From positions 48,029,390 through 48,093,389 of the forward strand of contig CM053267.1 in NCBI GenBank assembly GCA_028583415.1: 64,000 nucleotides of DNA, given 5' to 3'. Every line of letters starts with the position of its first letter. Position 1 is the first letter of the stretch. Of the stretch, positions 46,952 through 59,759 are shown piece by piece. The translations under genes were made by a program, and so were the position numbers. The notes beneath the pieces were generated by a model, which was not told the origin of the DNA, searched no databases, and saw nothing but the letters and a program-made list of their open reading frames with translations. Origin of the DNA: Protea cynaroides (lineage: Eukaryota > Streptophyta > Magnoliopsida > Proteales > Proteaceae).

Positions 46952-49900
46952 ATGGCAGTTCTCTTAGAAGACATAATTCGGTCCGTGGAGATGTGGTTGA
47001 GGATTAAGCAGCAGCCACAGCCTTACGTAAACCCCGATCTTGATCCTGTTTTGCTGGTGCCTGGTATTGCTGGTTCGATTCTGAATGCCGTAGATGAGAA
47101 TGGGAAAGAAGATCGTGTCTGGGTTCGAATTCTTGGTGCTGATTACACATTTCGGACGAAGTTATGGTCCCGTTTTGATCCCTCTACTGGTATGGTTATT
47201 TCAGAACATTGAGAGTCGTTAAAATTTAAATGATGATAATATTCATCGACGCTTGTAGTCAGATTTTTCGTTAAGAACCTCGATTTGTGTTACTTCCTCT
47301 AAATTCTTTCGCTATGCTTTGATGGCTTATAATGAAATAAGAGCATACTCTTTCTATCGAGGGAATTATTTGTTAGATAATTTGAAACTTTCTTCTGTTA
47401 CTGGAGGTACTGCTACCTCTTATAAATTCTGGATAGGAAGTTTAGTTTCGGTCAGGTGTACTTTTGCTTAATGACTTCTCTCCTCTACGACTCTTATCAT
47501 TGTTTATGCTTGCACGAACCTCCATTTCCCTTGGAGAGCTGAGGACAAAGTTCACAAAGGAACAAAATACCTGAACATACTAAAAGCAATCGAATCAAAG
47601 CAGTGACCCTTAAAATGTCAAAATTTGATCATGATGATCCACAGACAAACTCATGCCTTTAATTAAAAGGCTGACATAAATTATCACGTAAAACGTGGCA
47701 TCGACCAGTCCAAGGAATCAATATCAAAACTAATTCATGACCTGATAAGCAACAAAATAACACCACTGAAATCCAGGGTTGGTCCAATCATGATTCTGAA
47801 AATGGCGGTACCATCCACAAACTAATTTAAGGCAGCTCACATCCTTGAATTTCTTACTTTTGGGAGAAGGTTTTTTGGCATTACCATCCCAGCAGAGAAT
47901 TAGCTAACATACAGTCAGTATTCTGCTAACTCGGATTCTCTCTTTTTCCTTTATTGGAAGCGTCTGTGAATGGTTTGTCTTCTTTTTTATGGATCTCAAA
48001 AGATTGATATGTTCATTGAATAGGGATCCTGATTCTTCTTCAACTGTGCAATCAATTTAGTTACTGGATCTTTTCTCTTTTGCATGCCGAGAGTCCAGAA
48101 GAGCTTACCCTGTATTCTTCGTTCACTTTTTTCTTCTTTGGAAATGATTATTGCAAAGGCTAAAAATCCTTATTAATTCTTTGGAACAGGTCAAACAGTG
48201 TCATTGGATCCAAAAATAAGAATCGTGGTACCAGAAGGCAGATATGGATTGGATGCAATTGATTTATTGGACCCTGATATGGTACATTTGCTTTCTCTGT
48301 ATCCTTTCACTGAAACCTGTTATATTTCAAAAAAGAAGTGATATTTCTATTTTTTTTCATTTGATATTTGCTCTTTTAAAGTAGTCAAAAAATTTGGTCA
48401 TAAATAATATGTAGTATTTATCCTTTTCAATGCAAGTCCTGAACTCAGATGGTGAAATAAGCATTTTCTAGGATTAAAATTATGTCTCCATTATGTCGAA
48501 GAATGCAGTGGTGCATGTTATATATGATGTAAACATGTTCTATGCCAAACCAAACTTAGAATCTCTAAAATAAGGGGACAGGTCTTGGTTAGGATGGAGG
48601 GTAGCAAAGCCACCCCTAAAGTCATAGGATGGGCTCATCCTCAACCGACTCCCTGCCAAAATGCTGCAGATCATTTGTAAGGCATAGCATTTTCCCTTCA
48701 TTAAAAAGGTACACTGTAAAACCCAAGTTTAAAGGAACAAATTGACTAGAACAACTCAATTTGGTGACAGTTCTGCAACCATTTTGTGCTTTCCTCCCCC
48801 ATGTGTGTGTGTGGGTGTTTGGGGGGGGGGAGGGGGACTAGAAAAAGAAGAAAGAGAATAAGAATTAGAAGATGAAGTGGAAGTGAAGAATGAAGAAAAA
48901 AAGAAAGAGCTTGGTTGAATGGGGAAGATGGTGTACTCTTTATATTTTGTGTGGTCAGAATATTTTGCCCTTAATCCATACGAGAAAATGTTTTTTGTTG
49001 TCCATTTAAAACGTTTTAAGATGCTGATGAACGCCTTTTTTTTTGTGGACAAATCGTTTGGACATTTTTTTGCTGCTTTTTTCTGTTTTAAACTCAGGTA
49101 ACTTGTCCGTACACAAAAAATGTGTGTGTTCCCCGTTTACATTTTCTTCAACCAAAAAATAAAAAAAGAGAATTTTGGAATCAAGAAAAGCTTTTTAAAC
49201 GAAAAGGGAACTTGTTTATTGAGTTTTTACAGTGGTCATTAGTAGCTTTGGAATATTTTGAGGGCGTAATGGTCTTTTCCCCCCCTTAAATCTCGAACAC
49301 AGGGAGGGGGGAGGAAGTAAGCGAGCTCTGTCAGTCTTTCTGTCTGTCTGTTTTCCTAGAGCACTCTCTCTCGCAAGGACAAAGATAAACCTGGGGCAGC
49401 GATTTCAAGTATGCTGTCTTCCCTATTCCACCCACCATTCTTCTTTTTGGTCTCCTCTTTCACTTTATCTTTCAATCTTCTTTTCTTCTCCTTCCTTGAG
49501 GGACAATGAAGCCAGAAAATGGTTGCGCCTTGCTGGAACAGCTATTAAACCCAGCTAGTCTTGCAGATTTTGTCCATTTAAACTTTGGGGTTGTCTTCTC
49601 CTTGAATGATGGGGAAATGGGAAGCCATACTAAGGATTTGCATGGCTTTGGGGCAGAGTTTGTAGGGTGTTAGCACTGTAGTCCATCTAAGATGTACACT
49701 GTGGGCTTGCTATCCTCACCTTCTTAACCAAGCCCTTTCCTCCTCCTTTTAGAGATTCTAAGTCTGGTTTGCTCGTGATCTAACCCTGTTTTCACATTTG
49801 AGAATTGGTACTTCACTCTACCTTCCTCTTGTAAAGGCAATGCATCCCCAAGGCTTTCTTTTTCGTTCTTCCCCCTTCCTTTTTTTTTTTTTCCTCTGTA

Positions 49901-52900
49901 GATTTTGTGAATGGGGTATTGTTAAAGGCCCTAATGAGAGAGGGAATGGGCCAAACTTCTTCGTTAATGTGGGGGTTGTCTGTTAGGGTTATGGTTTCTT
50001 TTTTCCTACTTGCTTTGGACAAATGGGATGGAACATATTTTGGCTATGTGAGCATGAGACCAGGATATCAAATGCTAAAACTATTCAGTGAGGACAGCTT
50101 TTGATTATGTGCATTTGGATGGAACACAGTGATAGACGATGGAATGCAGTCCTGGACCCATTTTACTGTCATAGGTGATCTTACCTGTGCGACCCTCTAA
50201 AACACAAAATTTCATGCAGGTACAGACAAGTACAATTTGTTTTTAAAATTTTGAGGAAACAACTTGGTCCAAATCATATGTTTTGTTTTTGAGGACATAA
50301 ACAGAAAAAGGAAAATTAGGGACAGCGCAAAACATATCCAAACTCCCCCTAAATGTCAACAAGATTTTGAATTATATCAAAATTTGGACCCTGGCGTTAT
50401 TTGGATTCCTTAGGTACTCTGTACATACCTTGAATCATTTTCCTGTGTGTTGGGGACAATTTTGAACCCCATGTGTCTGCCTCTGATGGTGCCTTTACAT
50501 TGTTGCATCCCCCCCACAACCAAAAAAAAAAAAAAGAAAAAAAAAAGCGTCTAGAACTTTTTTGTTTCTGAAACGGAGAGCATGCTGGTTTATTTTTTGG
50601 GATCAAAATATCCGAACCTTTCTAGAACAGGGTTTCACAAGCTGCGAAGTTTGATTAAAGATATGTTACAGATGATGTTGTGAATAATTAAGTCCTTCCT
50701 GCAGGTCATTGGACGTGATTGTTTAGGTTATTACCATGACATGATAGTGGAAATGATCAAGTGGGGTTTTAAGGAAGGCAAAACCCTTTTTGGGTTTGGT
50801 TATGATTTCCGCCAGAGCAACAGGTATGTGCTGCTTCTTTGGTGATATGCAATGTAGTGTAATTATTTATCAACTGAGAAAAGGAAGTTAATCATCTGCT
50901 GCTCTTAGGGTTATGTCCTGATCTTCTGGCTGCTGTATCTAGGTTTCTATACTAGTTCTATAGTCAGTTTTCTCTCAAGCCATCTGCCTCACTTTCTGAC
51001 ATATGGCAGTCAGCTCCTTCTCAAACAGGATTCACATTATAACACACTCCTATTAATACAAATATTTTAAATGACGGCAATATCAATGTTCTGCTTCTTC
51101 ACTATCAGATTTCAGACAAATTGAGATTCTTTAGGTCACAAATAGCCTTGATAAAAATTATTTGTTTTCTCCAGTAATTAAGCTGAGGATTTTTTGAGAA
51201 GGACTAAAAGTACAGTTAGATAATTGAAAATTACAATAGCTTAAATGGATTTAGCCTTCAGGTCAAAGAATTTAACCTCAAAATATCAAGTTATAGTACG
51301 AAAATTTGACCCTTTTTAAAGTGTAGTCATCATTCCAAAATCCAAACTGGTAATTCTCACCCTGGGATGTCAATAACTTTTGGTAGGATAGAAAATCTAT
51401 CTTGATAACTCTAGTTGATGAGGCCAAGGTTCTAATCTCATGTCTCGACCCAGTATCGGTGAGGTCGAGATTTTCATGATTTTCAAGAGACTCTGCCTTT
51501 TTTTTTTTTTTTTTTAATACATAAGGTGGAAATTTTCCGAGATTTCGTAGATCTCGGTGAGGTCGAGATTTTCCGAGTTCTCGCGGAGATTTTGAACATT
51601 TCATGAGGCTAAACAATGGATTGTGGAGTTTTAGAAGTCTGACCTTTCTCCTGTCCATAAAGATTAAAATCCAACAACATTTACATGGAAATTCAAGCCC
51701 GAAGTCCAATTACAGCAAAGAACTGCATGAACTCATTAACTGGGAGCAAGAGATAATTACCTTATCAATTATTGGCGGAGGACATCTGAAAAGAGATTAG
51801 GTTATGAGATCCCAAAAGCTTATGTTGAATCTGTCCTTATAATTTTGAAGTCAAAATAACAACCCCTAAACTATAAACACCCCATTTTTGCCATCCTCAA
51901 CCAAGTAGGGTCTCCTTGAAGTGCAGACAAAAAGAGAAGGGAGGTGAGTGAAAGTTTGGAAAGTACAGGGGAGGTGAATGAAATCCTCCCAAATTCGGTA
52001 ATCGATCTGTCCTCGCGTGCTCTCTACAGTGTTTTAAGCCAAACCAAAGCACCCTCCAGGGTCCAGGAGCCTAGGTGAATACATTCGGAAAAATTGCAAG
52101 TCCTAATTCAAGGTTTGGATTTTTAGTGGCGACTTCGGGGCCTTTTTCGGTCGGTCGTACAACAAGATCATGGGTTGTAACTTGCATGGATGCGTAGGTC
52201 ATGGAATTACCTTCAAAATGAGACCCAAATCGCTCAATTTCGATGTTTAACGAAGAAGATATCACGATTTTAGTCGGATTGAAATATGCATGAATATTCG
52301 AAGGATTTTTCTGCAAATTATCGTAAATTAAGGTTTTTTTGGTTGAATTATCGTAAATTGGAATGATCGAACTTCAATTTGCTATATCTTGATCATCCGA
52401 CGTTCAAATCAGGCGATTCAATCGCCATTATTCTCCATTTTCACTTTTCAGTCATCTTCAAAGTGGACGTGGAAAATCCGTGACAGAGGTCGCCGAAAGA
52501 TCCTAGGTAGAGTTGCAAGACGATATGCCCGTTTAAACTTCACTTCTTTATAATTTGCTCATCCGATGTCCAAATCAGGTGATTCAAGCGCCATTATTCT
52601 CCATTTTCAGTTCTCTTCAAAGTGGACCTGGAAAATCTGGGCAGAGGCTACCGAAAGATCCCATACAGAGTTGCAAGCTGAATTATAGTAAATTGGATCG
52701 TTTAAACTTCAGTTCTTCATATTTTGGTCATCCGATGTCTAAATCAGGTGATTCAAGTGTCATTATTCTCCATTTTCAGTTTTTTTCAAAGTGGATGTGG
52801 AAAATCTGGGACAGAGGTCGGCGAAGAATTTCATGCAGAGCTGCGAGTTGATACTGGCTCATGAAAGAAAATGATAAAAAGTGATAATGAAAGCCAACTC

Positions 52901-53015
52901 AGCCCAACTCGGCTCATCCCAAGTCAGTCCAACCTAGTTGACCTCGACTAGTCTAGCTTGACCTAGCCCAGATTGGTCCGGACCGAATCGGTTCAACCCA
53001 TACGCTTGTACCTTT

Positions 53016-53078
<63 letters not shown>

Positions 53079-56000
53079 AAAGACAGTTACCTCCCCTGTA
53101 ACTTACCTTATTGACCGTTGACCCCCAAAGGTTTCAAAAAAGACAGTTACCTCCCCTAAATAACTATTAAAATCCAAATAGCCCCATACGTTAAGAATAT
53201 TCTGTTAGATGGTAACGGTGGGAGTCCAATATTTTTTAAAGACCAAATTACCTTTTTAGAGAGATGAACTACCTATTTTACCCTTACTATTTAATAGAGT
53301 TACTACCATTTTTGGGTCTTCTGCACCCAAAATTCATTTTCCAATCTCCTCCACCATTTTGGGTCTTCTGCAAAAACTCTCCTCCACCATTTGGATTTTT
53401 CTGCAAAAACTCCAGGATTCTATTTCACGATCTCGGCCTTCATCTTGTCCTCTGCGATCTCGGCCTTCATCTGCTCCTCTGTGATTTAGGCCTGCAACTC
53501 CATTTTGATCTTGGCCTACAAAACCAAAAGAGTGAAGATCAAGGATTTAATCGCCATCTGCACGAAGTCATTCTTTGCAAAACTAGAAGAGAGAACATCC
53601 GGAACTCTTCGATGCTTTCTCTTTCTCTCTCTCCCCCTCACTATTTGATCTCTTTCCATCTCCGTTTTTGTTGAATACTTGGGTTTAGGGTTTTGGAGAA
53701 TTTTTTTCCCAATGGTAGCCGATTTTGACTCCAAAACCTACGAAATTTTGTTTCTCAGGATTTCGATTTTCTCGACTTGTGTTTTTGATTTCTCTTTTAC
53801 TCAAATTTGGGTTCTCTTTCCAGGAACCCCTTTGGTTCTTTCCATTATTTAGTTCTCTGGGGTCCTCTTACTTCTCATCCACAATTCAGTTTGATTTCTC
53901 TCTTATCTTCTTTTCATAAATTTTCATTCAAGAACTTGAAGATTTAGGAATGGCAGGAGGAAATGCAGTCCAGTTTGAAGATTATTTGCCGATTATGGCT
54001 GAGAAATTGGAATCATCACGTTTGAAAGCTGGAAGTCTGCTTTATTGGGGTTGTAGGGGTTGATACATGATGAATTGTTGTCTATGTTGCGTGAAGGTGA
54101 TGTGGATGGGGTTGTAGGAATCAAGAGGGCTGTCAACAAGGAAGAGCGAATGAGAACCAGAATATGAATTTCATATTAAGAATGAGAATCCAACATGATT
54201 AAGCACAAATCAGAATACCAACTCATGGAAATCAAAACTAGTGCTTAATCAAGGAGTTTTGCCTCACTGGTTGCCTGTAATCGTTCCGCTTGCATTTGAG
54301 TCCAACATATCATCTCCGCTGGAAAGAACGTGAGGGAGAATGAGAAGAAGATGAGATTAGGGTTTATTTTAGTTGGATATAAAAGGGTTATATTGGTCTT
54401 TTAACAGTAATAAGATTTAAAATATGGATAAAAGGTTGAGGGTAGAGTTGTCCATAAAAAAATTAACTTTAACACCGTTAAAAATTGGAGCTATTTGGAT
54501 TTTAATAGTTATTTAGGGGGAGATAACTGTCTTTTTTGAAACCTTTGGGGGTCAACGGTTAATAAGGTAAGTTACAGGGGAGGTAACTGTCTTTTACCAT
54601 ATATATATATATATATATAAGGGATGGGTTGGTTCTAGGTGTTGGGTTTAATGGTGATGGTGGTTTTGGATGGATAAGGGAGCAAGGGATGGGGTTGGTT
54701 TCGGTTTGAGAGTTGATGAGTGGTTTGTTAGGGTGATGGGCAGCATCATGGGTGGTGGTGCTTTGCTCTCTCTCCCTCCCTCCTTCCTTCTCTCTCTCTC
54801 TCTCTCTTTAGTGTCTTCTTGGGTTTCCTTATATATATATATACACACACAAAAGGTACAAGCACATGGGTTGAACCGATTTGGTCTGGACTGGTCTAGG
54901 CTTGGTTAGACCAAATTGGTCTAGGTCGACTGGGTTGGACTGACTTGGGTTGAGCCGGGTCGAGCTGAGTTGGTTTTCATTTTCTCTTTTTATCATTTTC
55001 TTTCATGAGTTAATATCAGCTTGCAGCTTTGCATGGAATTCTTCGGCGATCTTTGTCCCGGATTTTCCATGTCCACTTTGAAAAGAACTGGAAATGGAGA
55101 TTCACGCTGTTTGAATCACCTGATTTAGATGTTGGATGACCAAAATTTGAAGAATTGAAGTTTAAACTGTCCAATTTACGATAATTCAGCTTACAACTCT
55201 GCATGAGATCTTTTGGTGGCCTCTGCCTTGGATTTTCAACATCCACTGCGAAAAGGACTGAAAATGGAGAATAATGGTGCTTGAATCACCTGATTTGGAG
55301 GACGGATGAGCTAGTTATGAAGAAGTGAAGTTTGAACGGGCATATCATCTTGCAACTCTGCTTGGGATTTTCGGTAGCCTCTGTCTCGGATTTTTCACGT
55401 CCACTTTGAAGAGGACTGAAAATGGAGAATAATGACGCTTGAATCATCTGATTTGGACGTCGGATGATCAAGATATAGCGAATTGAAGTTCGGTCGATCC
55501 AATTTACGATAATTCGCCTAAAAAACCTTGATTTACGATAATTTGCAGAAAAGTCCCTGGAATATTTATGCATATTTCAATCTGACTAAAATTGTGATAT
55601 TTTCTTCTTTTGACATCGGAATTGAGTGATTTTGGTCTCATTTCGATAGTAATTCCATGACCTATGCATTCATGCAGGTTATAACCCATGATCTTGTTGT
55701 GGGACCCGTCGACAACGGCTCCGAAGTCGCCACTGAAAATTCAAACCTTGAATTAGGACTCATAATTTTTCCGAATGTGTTCACCTAGGCTCTTGGACAT
55801 TGGGGGGGGGGGTTGCTCTGGTTTGGCTTAAAACACTGTAGAGAGCACGCAGTGACCGATCGGCTGCTGAATTTGGGAGGATTTCACTCACCTCCCCTGT
55901 ACTTTTCAAACTTTCACTCACCTCCCTTCTCTTTTTGTCTGCACTTCAAGGAGACCCTGCTTGGCTGAGAATGACAAAAATGGGGTGCTTACATAAACCT

Positions 56001-59000
56001 AAAATTTGCATAACATTAGGCTTGTATGTATCCTCAGTTAGACTCGAAATTCAAAACTAATGACTACTAATGACCACCTCAGCGTTAATTCAGAAGAAAA
56101 GACACAAAATAAACCCATTGGATGCATTAATTCATTAGCAAACACACAAAATTAAAACAGTATCCAATGATTCATTTAAAAAAAAAAAAATGATCCAATT
56201 GCTGTGATCTACTGCTCAATTAACAAAGTAAAAATGAAGCTAGTAAAAGTTATCGCATATAGCACATCTTTGGTCTTAATGGCGTTCCTCTTCTTCATTT
56301 CATTAAAAAAAAAAAAAAAAACAAAAACCCCATGATCCAATTGCTGTGATCTACCACTCAATTAACGAAGTAAAAATGAAGCTACTGAATGTGATCCCAT
56401 GTAGTACACCTTTGGCCTGGCATTCCTTTTCTTGTACAATTGATTCTTTGTTTACAATCTTCAATTTTCCGCCAAATCAAATCTTGGATCTTTGGACCCT
56501 CCCAATGTTCTGTTTTTCTGACGCTTGTGACTGGGATTTATCCTAGATTCTTAGATCCTGCATCGATTAGACTGGCAGGTCTTGGGTTGAAAATTGATTT
56601 GCTTGCAATCTGGATCCAATCTAAGAAGTAAGAACCACCTGCTTCAAATACTTGCTACACCAATTATGGTGCTTTACTTTAAATTATGAACTACTCTACA
56701 ATGATAAATAGGCTAATACATTATTCCTTACTGGAAAATTTCTTTATTAAATTTGTTCCTGTTGTTTGGTAAAGTCCATAGAGCTGTTTATAGGTTGGAA
56801 TGATTTTATTTATTTTATTATCTAGTATGTTTATACAAAGTCAATGCTTCTCATCTATATGGATTGGTCCTAATGCATTGTTCCTATCAATTTGTTATTT
56901 TTTTTTCTCTGTGTCTGTGACTCTGTGGAGGCGAGTGTTGGTGCAGGTGTGCACACATATATGCATGCATGTATATGTGTGTTGATTTTCCTATCTCATA
57001 GTTTGCTGAATACTACTCCTGATATTGCTGGTATTTTACCCTTGATCCTTCTTTCAGGTTTCAGGGAACCATGGAATGCTTTGCTGCTAAACTAGAGTCG
57101 GCGTACACTGCTTCAGGGGGAAAAAAACTAAACATTATATCGCATTCCATGGGGGGTTTATTAGTGAAATGTTTCATGTGCCTGCATAGTGATGTAAGGA
57201 CTGCTTTTTTCTTGCATCTCACAAGTTGATCTTTTTCAATACTATTCATCTTGCCTCTTATTGTGGTATTTGTAATTTGTGGCCTTTAATCTTTCGGAGC
57301 CTATATTATATCTGAGAACTTTGATTCATTATTTTTTTTCTATATAATTTTTCTGCAGGTTTTTGAGAAGTATGTGAAGAATTGGATTGCGATTGCTACT
57401 CCATTCCGAGGTAAATAAGCTATGTAATTTGTTACATGATGCTGTAGATAGTATTGGATCTCTGACTTGACATCTTCAAGTTCTTGATATGCTGATTGAG
57501 GGAGTTTACTGTAAAAGGTTTCCAAGGTTGTTCACGTCTTCAAGATACACTAGGGAACATCCATTAAAAAGAAAAAGATGCATTAGGGGCAAACATGATA
57601 TGGAACTTTGTTGTAGCTCTTTGATGTGTTTATTTTCTGGCATATGGTGTGGTATAAACTTTGAATTTTGGTACATTATTTTATGAACCACATGCTTTCT
57701 GGTCTGTTATTTTGCATCAGGATGTGGGTGCTGCTGTTACAGGGGTTTCTGCCACATCAACTTAACTTGGGTTTCTAGACGGAGCCCTGTACACGCCATC
57801 CACATTTTCCCCACTGTGTATTGTGTTTTTCCGTCTTTGAATTGTGCTTGAGTATTTTCAATTTTTTTATTTGTGAAATAAAAAATGGTGAAAATATGAT
57901 TCTTTTGCCATGTGGCAGACGGTATGGGGCTGAACTTGTCATGTGGAAAAATATTTTAGCATGGGAAAACATGTTGCTGATCATCAACCATGAAGAGGGA
58001 TTCTTGCCAATTAAATGGTCCTCTTGATTCACCATGTTTAAACTCTAGACCCCATTGTGTACTAAACTTTTCCTCTAGTACTGCCAGAAGTTGAAGTTTT
58101 CAGGTTTTTGTTAAAGAGAAAGGAACTTTTTTCACAATGTTCTTGCTGGGGACCTTTTTCCACCAAGGCCTGTAGTTTTCTGCATCTCGGACTGATGAAA
58201 TTTGCAGTCTGATGATTGCATAGAAGGGGAGCCCTGTGGATATGGAAATTGTCAAATTTGGTTGCCAATTTCAACTTTTTAACAAAATAGAAAATAAGAG
58301 AAGAAATAAAGGAAAGAGAGTGTGTGTTTACTCCTCATCCTACTGCTGTATATATAGATAGCAAAAGAGAGCAAAACCAGGACTTAGGACTTTCTCCTGG
58401 TTACAATCCAACTAGGTAGAAAGACCTAGTCAACAAGACCAACTCCTAGTCTACTTAAGACAACTGGTATTAGGCTTTTATAATTAGGCCCACTACAAAC
58501 ATAATAAAATAAAGCCAATTGGTAATGGGTCTGCTAATCAGGCCCATTACTTACATTATTTATTATAACTAAATATTGGTAAGTGGGGACCATTCCCTTA
58601 CAATAACAGCCCTTATATCTTAACAAACCTTATGGCCTGCATTTATGGGTTTCCCATGTTTTCCTAGTTTCTGTTGTTCTAACAGTCCAAGACAATTCAC
58701 TTATTCGAATAATTTTCAAAGCATTATACTTATAGTGATATGGAGAGAAATCGGATTGATCTGTAAATTTGACACGTCTAGAAAACCGTGTGGGCAACAT
58801 GTCCACCAAAGTAGAGTCACAACCAAACTGTCATATGACAATTAAATTATAGAGGCCATGGAAAGGGTTTGGGTAATGGTGGAATCCCACTCCCTTGATA
58901 AAAAATGATACTGAGAAAAGATTTATGTAGAAGCATTTGTTCTAAATATGGCACTTATATAAAGAAAAGATTTACTGTGAGAAAAATGAGACTACACTTC

Positions 59001-59208
59001 CATATTGTGTTATTTCTCTTCTTCTCTGTTCTTGACTCTTGATTTTGATTAGATTTGTATGTTTTTAAGGAAGAATCTTTGAATCTAATAAGATTTTTCA
59101 TGAGCAGGTGCACCTGGATATGTCACATCTACCCTCTTGAATGGGATGACATTTATTGAAGGGTGGGAACAGAATTTTTTCATATCAAAATGGAGCATGC
59201 ACCAGCTG
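46952..59208 (+). CDS. LCAT4: LCAT4-like cytosolic phospholipase A/acyltransferase (first six coding exons; 3' part outside the window)
   Basis: Exons by eye: 46952-47189, 48190-48281, 50705-50823, 57058-57193, 57359-57410, 59108-59208. GT-AG junctions and phases agree, giving the N-terminal 246 residues of an expected ~530. The family is the lecithin:cholesterol acyltransferase fold; the Arabidopsis LCAT4 relative is described as a cytosolic calcium-independent phospholipase A. Visible features are LLVPGIAGSILNAVD (34-48, oxyanion region), VWVRILGADYTFRTKLWSRF, FGFGYDFRQSNR and the lipase elbow ISHSMGG (177-183) with probable catalytic Ser180. The catalytic Asp and His should lie in missing exons. 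There is no signal peptide, fitting a cytosolic enzyme. Intron 3 is ~6.2 kb because of a nested foldback element; intron 6 exceeds 4.7 kb. Confidence 0.92.
51408..51605. mobile_element. MITE-like sequence in LCAT4 intron 3
   Basis: Rich in GAGGTCGAGATTTTC repeats with partial inverted organisation around a poly(T) run at 51499-51516. Same family as 23455-23645 and 29388-29612. Boundaries approximate. Confidence 0.45.
52380..52860. repeat. Internal ~180-bp direct repeats in the foldback arm
   Basis: Three successive units carry a CATCCGATGTCCAAATCAGG-like start and ATTATTCTCCATTTTCAGTT, ending near CTGGGACAGAGGTCG. The inverted arm (55016-55470) has the matching set. Confidence 0.8.
53019..53073. 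repeat. (AT)n microsatellite
   Basis: Uninterrupted AT units at the centre of the foldback element. A shorter continuation at 54600-54618 lies on the other side of the inserted Pack-MULE. Confidence 0.95.
53074..54599. mobile_element. Pack-MULE carrying a PBP1/KIC-like fragment (~1.5 kb)
   Basis: Terminal inverted repeats of about 115 bases are nearly identical: GGGTAAAAGACAGTTACCTC on the left, and on the right GAGGTAACTGTCTTTTACC. Each arm contains two copies of AAAAGACAGTTACCTCCCCT. It sits inside an AT microsatellite, so the flanking ATATATATA is compatible with a 9-bp duplication but not proof. No transposase; the interior has host-gene sequence at 53950-54125. Confidence 0.82.
53950..54125 (+). 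pseudogene. Captured PBP1/KIC-like EF-hand gene fragment, broken
   Basis: MAGGNAVQFEDYLPIMAEKL opens in one frame; after a small deletion or shift the sequence continues ITFESWKSALLGL, an in-frame TAG, then HDELLSMLREGDVDG. These match in order the N terminus, the ITFESLK...ALLGL segment and the EF-hand entrance LREGDxDG of plant PINOID-binding-protein-1/KIC-like calcium sensors. The part between and the rest of the EF-hand are missing. It cannot encode a working calcium binder. Confidence 0.8.
54770..54810. repeat. (CT)n-rich tract
   Basis: CTCTCTCCCTCCCTCC followed by (CT)n within the right part of the foldback element; a source of low-complexity open frames. Confidence 0.85.
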
Positions 59209-59744
59209 GTATAACAGTTTAGTTAGCATTATCATATTGCTTGGTTTTATCATTATCTGCTGGAATTATTGATTATTGATTGGACTACGTTTGATTTTGT
59301 TTTACTTGTATATATAAATAGAAAAATAACTTTTATTTATCTGCTGGATTATCTTGTCTTCAAATTTTAAATCAGCATACTATATTTTTTGTTTTAAACC
59401 TTTTTACTACATATACAAAGACATACATGTACATATTGATAGCCTTTGATGCATTCTTTGGGGTCTCATATGTGGTCAGTGAAGACCATCAATGTCAATT
59501 TGATTTAGAAAATGGTACAATATTTTTAATAAATTGAATATCCATGTCAGTATTTTCCTTGTTGGCAATAATTGCTTCCGTTAGTTTTTTTCGAGACAGA
59601 CTTTTTGATCAAGGGGTCAAGTAACAGTATCTGTCAAAGAATTGGAAGGTTGGTCTCACGTGATGTCTCAGAGACGTATCAAAGAGGCAAGATTTGCATA
59701 TGGGGATGCTATGCTTGAATAAGCTTAGGATACATGCAAGCTAT
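59209..59744. other. LCAT4 intron 6, first part
   Basis: No coding block or repeat boundary was recognised before the SINE target duplication. The next expected LCAT4 exon was not found here or later in the window. Confidence 0.5.
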
Positions 59745-59759
59745 CTATTCTAAAGCATA

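Larger units (their letters stand above)
51873..55991. mobile_element. Giant foldback element in LCAT4 intron 3 (4.1 kb)
   Basis: Left end TAAACACCCCATTTTTGCCA; the right end, reverse-complemented, reads TAAGCACCCCATTTTTGTCA. The arms of about 1.1 kb (51873-53010 and 54890-55991) pair along their length, for example GAGAAGGGAGGTGAGTGAAA with TTTCACTCACCTCCCTTCTC. Each arm also contains internal repeats of CAAATCAGGTGATTCAAGCG/AATTATCGTAAATTGG type. The centre is an AT microsatellite interrupted by a Pack-MULE. No transposase was recognised and no target duplication can be fixed. Confidence 0.82.

Noticed and set aside
53264..53919. Open frames with LGLHLVLCDLGLH-type repeats
   Set aside because: They come from short direct repeats (CTCGGCCTTCATCT-like) in the Pack-MULE interior; no family recognised and no start context.
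53950..54125. A working EF-hand calcium-binding gene
   Set aside because: In-frame stop, missing middle and missing EF-hand loop; enclosed by MULE ends.
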